Shown in pieces: positions 34,663 through 41,886 of a stretch of DNA of 64,000 nucleotides. Source of the stretch: Microtetraspora sp. NBRC 13810 (GTDB lineage Bacteria; Actinomycetota; Actinomycetes; Streptosporangiales; Streptosporangiaceae); NCBI RefSeq assembly GCF_030268685.1, contig NZ_BSRQ01000001.1, positions 124,001-188,000 on the forward strand, read 5' to 3'. The translations under genes were made by a program, and so were the position numbers. The notes under the pieces were generated by a model, which was not told the DNA's origin, made no database searches, and saw nothing but the letters and a program-made list of their open reading frames with translations. Every line of letters begins with the position of its first letter. Position 1 is the first letter of the stretch.

Positions 34663-34791
34663 CCTGAATCACCCCCGAACCCGAACCCTCCGCACGCCAC
34701 CGGGGACGTGGGAGCGCCGCCCCGGACCAGGACGGCGCGTCCAACGGTGTATCACCGGTCTCCGCCGACGGCGTCACCGGTCCGGCGTGCG

Positions 34792-35721
34792 TCAGCCGCA
34801 GTGCTCGAAGGCGGGGGCGTCGTAACGGGCCGAACCCGCGGAGCCGCCCCACTTCACGCAGGTCTGCTTGGCCGGGGCGCGGACCGGACCGGCGTAGTAG
34901 GCGTAGCTGCCCGAGTCGGTGGCCCTGGCCTTGCCCTTGACCTCCAGGTAGGCGGTGACGGCGGTCTTCGTGCCGACGGAGGTCTTCTTCATGGTCACGA
35001 CGCAGTTGCTGCCCGAGGAGGCGTTGTAGAGCAGGTAGGCGGTGGCCGCGCTGCCGACCGCCGCCGAGTCGACCTTCTTGTAGCCCGAGCCGCACACCTT
35101 CTCCGGCGTGTAGCCGCCGGGGGAGGGCTCGGCGGGCTTGGCGGGCTTGGCCGGAGCCGCGCCGCCGCCGCAGTTCTGCGACTTCAGGGTCTGGCTCGGG
35201 TACTTGAACCCGGCGCCGTTGAAGCTGGCGGCCCGGATGTTGCCCGGGTAGGAGCCACCGGTGGTGCGCACCTCGTAGTGCAGGTGAGCGACCATGCCCT
35301 TGTGCTTGGAGGTGGTCTTGCCCACCGTGCCGATCTGCTGGCCCTGCTTCACAGTGGCGCCGACCGACACGGACCTGCTGTTCAGGTGCGCGTAGAAGGT
35401 CACCAAACCGCCACTGTGCTGGATCTTGACCAGGTTGCCGAAGCCGTTCAGGCTGCCCTGGTTCGCGGACGTGATCACCTTGCCCGCCGCGGCGGCAACG
35501 ACCGGGGCACCAAGGTCGGCGTCCCCGGAGCCCTGGTTGAAGTCGATCTCGTACTTGGAGGCATGGGCCGAGCTCCCCGACGAGCCCGCCCACGTCTGGC
35601 CACAGGGGAAAGGCAACTGGAAGGTGGGCGCCGCGGCGGCCGTGGACGCGGCGGCCGGGTGGACGGGGAGTCCCAGCGCGAACAGCGAGGCACCAATAGC
35701 AACAACCGTCACAATACGCAT
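34792..35721 (-). CDS. secreted M23 peptidase with SapA-like C-terminal domain
   Basis: A 309-residue exported protein: signal peptide (about 1-25, ending AAASTAAAA), then an M23 LytM-type domain with a likely zinc ligand His/Asp pair in SAHASKYEIDFN and the HxH pair in VAHLHYEVRT, followed by a short Pro/Ala linker. Its C-terminal domain (TPEKVCGSGYKKV, SNCVVTMKK, SYAYYAGPVRAPAKQTCVKW, FEHCG) has the same four-cysteine pattern as in both pseudokinases. It would cleave peptide cross-links in the wall, perhaps making way for the ESX channel. No ribosome site precedes the ATG, so a leaderless transcript is possible. Confidence 0.85.
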   Translation of the reverse strand: MRIVTVVAIGASLFALGLPVHPAAASTAAAAPTFQLPFPCGQTWAGSSGSSAHASKYEIDFNQGSGDADLGAPVVAAAAGKVITSANQGSLNGFGNLVKIQHSGGLVTFYAHLNSRSVSVGATVKQGQQIGTVGKTTSKHKGMVAHLHYEVRTTGGSYPGNIRAASFNGAGFKYPSQTLKSQNCGGGAAPAKPAKPAEPSPGGYTPEKVCGSGYKKVDSAAVGSAATAYLLYNASSGSNCVVTMKKTSVGTKTAVTAYLEVKGKARATDSGSYAYYAGPVRAPAKQTCVKWGGSAGSARYDAPAFEHCG

Positions 35722-35896
35722 GCGAGGAAGGATGTCAGGCCGTGATGGTTGACGTCTAGATCATTTGGGTACTGTTCACCAGTTGGGTCAAATTCCACCG
35801 AACCCGGCGTCGGGACAGAACATAATTCCTGTTACGGACGCGGCCTCGTCCGCCCAGTGGGGCAACTCCCCCCAAATCGGACATCAGGTCATCGGA

Positions 35897-35924
35897 GTTA
35901 ACGAAGGCTGTCTCCAGGGTTAAC
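35897..35924. promoter_or_regulatory. paired GTTAAC sites, candidate operator
   Basis: Two palindromic GTTAAC hexamers (35897-35902 and 35919-35924) lie 22 bases apart, about two helical turns, in the 261-base divergent gap between the M23 gene and the 143-residue ESX gene. The gap is AT-rich and otherwise non-coding; GAAGG/CCTTC (35951-35964) forms a small hairpin just before the ribosome site. Confidence 0.4.
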
Positions 35925-35982
35925 ATCCGACCATTACGTTGCGCTGGATTGAAGGATCACCTTCTCCAGGAGGAGTCCGGCC

Positions 35983-36414
35983 TTGGCCTACCCCACAGAG
36001 CCCGGCGCAGGAGCGCCCTACTCGCCCGTGACGGATGTGACCCCGGCCGACCTCGTCAGCCGGAAGGACGACTTCCACGACGAGAAGGCCGCACTCGACG
36101 CCGCCCTCACCAACGTCGCGAACCGGCTCGCGTCGCTGGGAGCCTTCTGGGGCGGCGACGAGGACGGCGTCCGGTTCTACGACGGCGACCCGGACGACGG
36201 TGAACAAGCCAGGGGCTACCGGGCGGCCGCGGCGGAGGCCCTGGCACACATCTCCGACCTCCGCGACGCCTACCTGCTCATCGGCCACGACCTCGTGACG
36301 GCCGGGGCGAACCTCGCGGGCGCCGACTGGCAGGCCGTCGCCGACATGATCCAGGTCATGGAGACGGACCAGGCGGCCATCGACGTGCCGACGACCAAGG
36401 CCAGGGTCGAGTGA
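35983..36414 (+). CDS. small ESX partner protein, WXG100-like
   Basis: A 143-residue helical protein from TTG, seven bases after AGGAGGAG. The hairpin turn LASLGAFWGGDEDGVRFYDG contains WGG, a WXG match, and the C-terminal helix is WQAVADMIQVMETDQAAIDV. Its stop overlaps the next gene in GTGA. By position it is the small half of a module with the CpnT-like gene downstream. No YxxxD/E is visible near its end. Confidence 0.72.
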   Translation: MAYPTEPGAGAPYSPVTDVTPADLVSRKDDFHDEKAALDAALTNVANRLASLGAFWGGDEDGVRFYDGDPDDGEQARGYRAAAAEALAHISDLRDAYLLIGHDLVTAGANLAGADWQAVADMIQVMETDQAAIDVPTTKARVE

Positions 36415-37079
36415 AGGCGGTCGCCTCCTTCGTCGGCAGGCACCCGCTGGCGAGCGCCGGACTGGTCGGATCTATCGGCAGCGCGGCGTTCGTCACCGCG
36501 ATGCTGAACATACGCTCCCCGGAGGGCGATCCCGGCCTGCTACGCGAGGCCGCGGACGCCTGGGACGAACTCGCCGCGACCCTCGAACGGATCGGCGCCC
36601 GCGCGGACACCGCCGCCGCCCTGGTGTGGCGGAAGAACTCCGGCGCCGGCATCGAGGAGTTCCGCGCCATGTGGCTCGGCACCTTCGCCCGCCGCCCCGA
36701 CGACCTCGCCGCCTTCTGCCGCTCCATCGCCGCGGCCTGCCGCTCCTACGCCCACGTGGTGGACACGGTCCAGTACGTGCTGCGTGTGCTCGCCGTCCAG
36801 CTCTGGCTGATCATGGTGTACAGCGTCATGTGGGGCTGGGCCACGGCCGGCATCTCCAGGATGGTGCAGAAGCGGATCGTCGAGAGGTACTTCCGGCAGC
36901 GGGCCTGGGCGGCGAAGACGTTCCTCCGCATGGAGCGGCGGAAGATCCTGACCAAGTGCTTCTACTACTCGCTGGACAGCATCGCCCACGCCGCCGGCGG
37001 GCAGGCCCTCCAGTGGAGCGTCTTCGGCGCCACGGGCGCGCAGGGACCTGACCGGCAACGACGTCACGGGCGCCGGTGA
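36411..37079 (+). CDS. CpnT-like WXG100_2 domain protein, upstream part of a frameshifted gene
   Basis: This 222-codon frame starts at GTG. It has a membrane segment (LASAGLVGSIGSAAFVTAML), a WXG100_2-type helical region (REAADAWDELAATLERIGAR; LVWRKNSGAGIEEFRAMW; SYAHVVDTVQYVLRVLAVQL) as in the CpnT N-terminal domain, and a hydrophobic hairpin. Coding quality collapses after WSVFGATGAQ near 37040, where the end reads QGPDRQRRHGRR. The neighbouring frame takes over with RDLTGNDVTGAGENMAQFAR. Removing one G from the run at 37043-37045 joins the two parts into about 314 residues. No toxin domain follows. Confidence 0.65.
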   Translation: MKAVASFVGRHPLASAGLVGSIGSAAFVTAMLNIRSPEGDPGLLREAADAWDELAATLERIGARADTAAALVWRKNSGAGIEEFRAMWLGTFARRPDDLAAFCRSIAAACRSYAHVVDTVQYVLRVLAVQLWLIMVYSVMWGWATAGISRMVQKRIVERYFRQRAWAAKTFLRMERRKILTKCFYYSLDSIAHAAGGQALQWSVFGATGAQGPDRQRRHGRR

Positions 37080-37083
37080 GAAC

Positions 37084-37356
37084 ATGGCGCAGTTCGCCCG
37101 CGGCCTCGCCGCCAACGTCGTCTTCAACGGCATCCACGACCTGACCCAGGTCGGCCCGATGGGCAAGGTGTTCCGCCCCAACCGCGTCGGCGGCTTCATG
37201 AGCAGGATGGTCGGCTCGACCTCCTACACCGTCAGCGACAACCTGCTCAAGGGCGACTTCGACGACGCGTCGTTCCCCACCTGGGACGAGATGATCTCCA
37301 AGCTCATCATCCACGGCTCCCGCACCGCCAAGGCCCCCAGCCCCTCCACACCGTAG
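37084..37356 (+). CDS. downstream part of the frameshifted CpnT-like gene
   Basis: The frame from ATG 37084 encodes 90 residues (MAQFARGLAANVVFNGIHDL to the end), but coherent coding in the same frame already begins near 37042, before any start codon. It has no ribosome site of its own, so it is best read as the C-terminal third of the preceding gene. It contains VGGFMSRMVGSTSYTVSDNL, a segment typical of the region after WXG100_2 in larger toxins, but stops before any effector domain. Confidence 0.5.
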   Translation: MAQFARGLAANVVFNGIHDLTQVGPMGKVFRPNRVGGFMSRMVGSTSYTVSDNLLKGDFDDASFPTWDEMISKLIIHGSRTAKAPSPSTP

Positions 37357-37402
37357 CCCCGCCGTAGCGCCGCCGCGTACCGGGGCCGGCGGCACCCCCT
37401 GC

Positions 37403-37428
37403 CCCCGGACCCGTGTGGGCGTCCGGGG
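37403..37428. terminator. hairpin between convergent ESX genes
   Basis: CCCCGGAC (37403-37410) pairs with GTCCGGGG (37421-37428) around a ten-base loop, with further G/C pairing outside; GCTTTC follows on the plus strand. Confidence 0.55.
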
Positions 37429-37440
37429 ACGGGGGCGCTT

Positions 37441-37791
37441 TCAGCGGTCCGACGGGATGTCCCACAGACCGTCGTCGAGCAGCGGTTCCATAAGGAGGCC
37501 CGCCTGGCTGGCGACGTCCTGCTCGGCCCGTTTCGCGGCTTCCATGATGGCCGCCGCGAGCGCCTCCGATCCGAGGCGCATCGCACGCGGGTCGATCGTG
37601 AGCCCCTGCAGCGCGCCGTCGGCCGACACCTCGACCTTCACCTGCCCGCCCGCGGCCTCACCTCTGCCACGCGTCTCCGCGAGATCCCTGCCGACCTTCT
37701 CGAATCGCGCATTCTGCTCGCCCAGCACCGACATCATCCGGTCGAGCTCAGGGTTCCCGCTCCACGGCCCGGGCTCCTGAAGCGCCGACAT
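37441..37791 (-). CDS. YbaB/EspL-like ESX accessory protein
   Basis: A 116-residue protein with the clearest YbaB/EbfC pattern of the four: NPELDRMMSVLGEQNARFEK, VKVEVSADGALQGLTIDPRA and EALAAAIMEAAKRAEQDVAS. ATG at 37791 follows GGAGGGAG; the longer open frame upstream lacks a start with a ribosome site. It lies 37 bases after the second pseudokinase gene in the same direction. Confidence 0.82.
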   Translation of the reverse strand: MSALQEPGPWSGNPELDRMMSVLGEQNARFEKVGRDLAETRGRGEAAGGQVKVEVSADGALQGLTIDPRAMRLGSEALAAAIMEAAKRAEQDVASQAGLLMEPLLDDGLWDIPSDR

Positions 37792-37828
37792 GGCACTCTC
37801 CCTCCATCCACGATCCGGTAAAAACCGT

Positions 37829-40800
37829 TCAGCCGCAGTTACCCCAGCCCGCGCTCGTCGAACCGCCGTCGCCGCCACCCGAGTAGCGCACGCACTTGCC
37901 CTTCGCCTGCACCATGACCGGCCCCGCGTAGTACTCGTAGGCGCCGCTGTCACTGTCGCTGCCGCCGTTCTGGGCCTCCAGCGAGGCGTGGACCTGGGTG
38001 GCCTTGCCGACGTTCGACGTCTTCATGGTGACCACGCAGTTGTAGCCGGAGCTGGTGCTGTAGAGCTGGTAGACGACCCCGCCGCCGAACGAGCTCTGCC
38101 GCTGGACGTAGAACCCCGACCCGTGGCCGCCGCTGTTGCACACCTGCGTCGCCGTGTACGGGTTGGACTTCTCCGCCGTCTTGGTCGGCGTCGGCGGCTT
38201 GGCCGCGCTGGTGGGCGGCTTCGTGGTCGGCTTGGGCGACGGCCTGGGCGTCGTCTGCGCGGGCGTGGGCTTGGGCGTGGGCTTGGGAGAAGCCTTCGTG
38301 GTGGGCTTCTGCGTCGGCCTGGGCGAGGACTTCGCCGTGGGAGCCTTCGTGGTGACCCTGGCCGTGGGCTTCGGGGCCTTCTTCGTCACCGTCCTGCGCG
38401 GCGCGGCGGTCGACTTGCGCGACGGCGCGCTCGTCTGCACCGGCGGCAGGGGCGGCAACGGCGGCGGGGTCGGCACGGCGGTGACCGTCGGCACCGGTAC
38501 CGAGGGTGCCGACGCCGACTCCGTGGGCAGCTCAAGGGGTGACACGCCGTCGCCGCCGGACGCCGTGCTCCACGGCACGGTCACCTCCGGCTGCGGGCTG
38601 CCCAACGCGCCGGGCGGCGGCGGCAGGTCGGTCACCTTGGCCTGCGCGGCGGCCGGGGTGAAGGTCTTGCTGCCGCCGACGTACTGCGCCGCCCCCCACA
38701 GTCCCACGCCGGACAGCAGGATGACGACGCCCACACTCGCGGCGAGCCCCACCGGGAACCGCGGCCCGGCCGCCTTCCCGTCCGCCCCACCGGCCTGCCC
38801 CCCGTACGGCGGAGCCCCCGCCTTACCACCCGACTGCTTACTCTCCCGCTGCCCGGCCCCCTGCCCGGCCACCTGCCCGGCCCGCTGCCCGGCCCGCTGC
38901 CCGCCTCCTTGCCCAGGCAACGCCGGCGCCGCCCAAACCTGCGGCACCCCCTTCTCAACACCCGGCCCAGCCCCACGCTGAACCCCACCCCCCGAACCCT
39001 GCGCCGACCCCTGACCCGGCTGTCCCGGCCCCGGCACCTGAACCTGCGCTGATCCCTGACCCGGCTGACCCGGCCCCTGGACCTGTGCCGATCCTTGGCC
39101 CGGCTGCCCGTGTCCTTGGCCCTGCCCAGGACTTTGGCCGGGCCCGGGCCCCATGCCCTGCCCTGGCGCGTGCGCCTGTCCCGGTCCCTGAACGGGTCCG
39201 TGTCCCTGTACCGGTCCATGTCCCTGTCCCGGCACCTGAACCGGTCCGTGGCCTTGGACCGGCCCTGCCGGACCGTGGCCTGGGAGCGGCCCCTGGCCAT
39301 GCGCGGCAGCCATTGCCTGACCCGGCCCGTGGCCCCCGCCCGGCTGCTGGCTCGGGGGCTGACCCTTGTCCGGCCCCTTGGCCTTCCCCTTGTTCTTCCG
39401 CCCCTTGACGGCCTCGAAAACGGTGTTCTTCCGCCCCTTCACGGCCTCGGGAACACTTCCTTGCCCCGGCCCGGTTCCGGGACCGGGCACAGGACCCTGT
39501 CCCGGCCCCGGAACCGGCCCGGGCCCCTGGCCAAGAGGCTGCACCGGCCCCTGCCCCGGGCGCCACCCAGGGTTGACACCCGGCCCACCATAGCCACCAG
39601 GCCCACCAGGCCCACCAGGCGCCATCGGCCCAGCCCACGGACCACCGGGATGCGGAGGACCGGCATACGGCCCACCGCCCTGCGGCCCCGCAGGGTACGG
39701 CCCGCCGGGATGCGGACCAGGATACGGACCACCCGGATGCGCACCGGGGTGCGGCCCACCGGCGTACGGACCTCCGGGCAGCGGGCCACCAGGCTGCGAA
39801 CCGGGATACGGACCACCAGGCGGAACCCACGGACCGCCGGAGTGCGGCCCACCGACCGGCCCACCCAGCCCCCCGCCAGGCACCCCGCCGGAAGGCGTCC
39901 CCGGTACAGCCGCGCCACCGGGTACGGCCGCGCCACCAGCTATCGCCGCGCCACCGGGCGACTCCGCAGAGCCCCCGGCGGACGCCCCCGCGACAGCCGC
40001 GCTTCCACCAGCACCCGACGCCGGGTCACCACCAGCACCTGACGCCGGGTCACCACCAGCACCCGTCACCAGCACACCGCCGGTGTTCGACTCACTGGAA
40101 GCGTTTACAGTTTCCGCGCTCGGCGCCACCTTCTCAGCACCCGGCGCCTCGGAAGCCGCACTCTCTGCCACCGCTCCGGAGGCGACAGCGGCACCCGCGA
40201 CCTCCCCGGCACCCGCAGCGACGACACCGGCGGCGACCGCAGTCTCCTTCACCGCCCCACCGGAAGCACCACCCTCGACACCTTCCCCGGAAGCCCCGGC
40301 CTCGCCGTGAGCAGCCTCGCCCGCCGAAGCGGCAACCCCCTGCGCAGGCTTGGCCGTGGGAACGGCAACGGTCTCCGACGCGTCGCCAACCGCAGCACCG
40401 TCACCACCGGCCACCACGACACCCGCACCCCCGGCTGCATCGGCACCCGGCACGGCACCGGCACCGGCACCAGCGCCCGGTACGGCGGCAGCACTCGTAC
40501 CGGTTCCGGCATCCGCACCCGCCTCAACCGCACCGCCCGGCACAGCCCCAGCGTCCCCTCCACTGTCATCGAACCCCTCAGACACGGACCCCTCAGGCAC
40601 AGCGCCTTCAGACACCGACCCCTCAGGCACCGACCCCTCAGGCACGGAGCCCTCATCGCCGGACGGCTCTTGCTCCACAGCGGCAACCTCCTGCGGCTCC
40701 CCAGACACGACCTCCTGCCCCTCAGAAACAGCGGGCACGGCGGCGAGCCCGGTCGTGCCCGCCGCCTCAGAACCGGCAGCCCCGCCGGCCGCACCAGCGG

Positions 40801-41737
40801 CAGACGACCTACCGGCACCGGCCGAAACGGCGGCCGACGACGGCTCCACACCCTCGGCGTCCGAGACAGCGGCCGAGTCAGCAGCCGAGGCGGCGGGGGT
40901 GGCTGGAGGAGGGGGGGTGCGGGGGGTGGTGCGGATCTTCTTGGTGGTGGAGGAGGCGACGAGTTTGTCGGGGGTGCCCTCGCCGAGGAGGCGAAGCATG
41001 GCCATCTGGGCGGTGGGCCGTTCGGAGATGTCCTTGGCCAGGCAGGCGGCGACGACCTTGCGAAACGGCGGGGCGATGGCGCCCAGGTCGGGGGCCTCGT
41101 CCACGATCGCCGTGGCGTCCGCGCCGAAGGGGGCGCGGCCGGTGGCGGCGTAGACCATCGTGGCGGCCCAGGAGAAGACGTCGGTGCCCGGGCCGCTGGG
41201 TTCGTCCCTGACCTGTTCCGGCGAGCGGTACTCGGGGTGCAGCATGCCCATGCCGAGCCCGATGTCGCTGACCCTCGGGCCGCCGGGGCCGAGCAGCACG
41301 TTGTGCGGGGTGAACCCCTGGTGGGTGACCCCGGCGAGCCGGATCGAGGTGAGCGCCGTGAGGGTGCCCACCGCGACGCGTTCCAGCAGGTCGCCGGTCA
41401 GCGGCCCGTCGGCGGCCACCGCCTCGTGCAAGGACCGGCCTTCGACGTGCTCGCGCACGAGGTAGGGCCGATCGCCCTCCCACCCGGCGGACAGGACGCG
41501 GACCGCGTAGGAGGTCGACACGCGTTTGGACGCGAGGAACCTGCGGGAGATCGCCTCCCGTCTCTCCGGGGTCGCTCCCGGCTCGGCCGGGAACAGCTTG
41601 ACCGCATAACCCTGCTCGTCGCCGGAGCGTTGTCCGAGATGGACGACGCCACGTGCGCTCTCCCCCACCCGGCCGATGATCTCGAAGTCGCCTACACGCT
41701 TCAGATCATCCGGCAGCAAGGGGTGGATCTCCCCCAT
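37829..41737 (-). CDS. very large membrane pseudokinase with SapA-like extracytoplasmic domain
   Basis: A 1302-residue protein starting at ATG 41737 after GGAAGGAA. The N-terminal kinase fold keeps the ATP lysine (Lys47 in YAVKLF) and the metal Asp (DIG, 158-160), but the HRD loop is HQGFTPHN (139-146), so the catalytic base is missing. About 700 residues of Ala/Gly/Pro/Gln low complexity follow, rich in GQGPG and GGPYPG units. A membrane helix (GLAASVGVVILLSGVGLWGA) is nearly identical to that of the other pseudokinase. A Lys/Thr/Pro stalk leads to the four-cysteine domain (YTATQVCNSG to GWGNCG). A paralogue and possible partner of the 703-residue protein. Confidence 0.85.
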   Translation of the reverse strand: MGEIHPLLPDDLKRVGDFEIIGRVGESARGVVHLGQRSGDEQGYAVKLFPAEPGATPERREAISRRFLASKRVSTSYAVRVLSAGWEGDRPYLVREHVEGRSLHEAVAADGPLTGDLLERVAVGTLTALTSIRLAGVTHQGFTPHNVLLGPGGPRVSDIGLGMGMLHPEYRSPEQVRDEPSGPGTDVFSWAATMVYAATGRAPFGADATAIVDEAPDLGAIAPPFRKVVAACLAKDISERPTAQMAMLRLLGEGTPDKLVASSTTKKIRTTPRTPPPPATPAASAADSAAVSDAEGVEPSSAAVSAGAGRSSAAGAAGGAAGSEAAGTTGLAAVPAVSEGQEVVSGEPQEVAAVEQEPSGDEGSVPEGSVPEGSVSEGAVPEGSVSEGFDDSGGDAGAVPGGAVEAGADAGTGTSAAAVPGAGAGAGAVPGADAAGGAGVVVAGGDGAAVGDASETVAVPTAKPAQGVAASAGEAAHGEAGASGEGVEGGASGGAVKETAVAAGVVAAGAGEVAGAAVASGAVAESAASEAPGAEKVAPSAETVNASSESNTGGVLVTGAGGDPASGAGGDPASGAGGSAAVAGASAGGSAESPGGAAIAGGAAVPGGAAVPGTPSGGVPGGGLGGPVGGPHSGGPWVPPGGPYPGSQPGGPLPGGPYAGGPHPGAHPGGPYPGPHPGGPYPAGPQGGGPYAGPPHPGGPWAGPMAPGGPGGPGGYGGPGVNPGWRPGQGPVQPLGQGPGPVPGPGQGPVPGPGTGPGQGSVPEAVKGRKNTVFEAVKGRKNKGKAKGPDKGQPPSQQPGGGHGPGQAMAAAHGQGPLPGHGPAGPVQGHGPVQVPGQGHGPVQGHGPVQGPGQAHAPGQGMGPGPGQSPGQGQGHGQPGQGSAQVQGPGQPGQGSAQVQVPGPGQPGQGSAQGSGGGVQRGAGPGVEKGVPQVWAAPALPGQGGGQRAGQRAGQVAGQGAGQRESKQSGGKAGAPPYGGQAGGADGKAAGPRFPVGLAASVGVVILLSGVGLWGAAQYVGGSKTFTPAAAQAKVTDLPPPPGALGSPQPEVTVPWSTASGGDGVSPLELPTESASAPSVPVPTVTAVPTPPPLPPLPPVQTSAPSRKSTAAPRRTVTKKAPKPTARVTTKAPTAKSSPRPTQKPTTKASPKPTPKPTPAQTTPRPSPKPTTKPPTSAAKPPTPTKTAEKSNPYTATQVCNSGGHGSGFYVQRQSSFGGGVVYQLYSTSSGYNCVVTMKTSNVGKATQVHASLEAQNGGSDSDSGAYEYYAGPVMVQAKGKCVRYSGGGDGGSTSAGWGNCG

Positions 41738-41886
41738 CGCGTTCCTTCCACGCCCAAACACATATCAAAGAATGATCTACCACCATCTAACCAAATCGGT
41801 CACACTAGCATCAGAGATTCGTGCCATGTTCGCGTGGAATTGCGTTACGCCCCAAACCCTGACACGGGGGACGGCCCGACAGGCGG

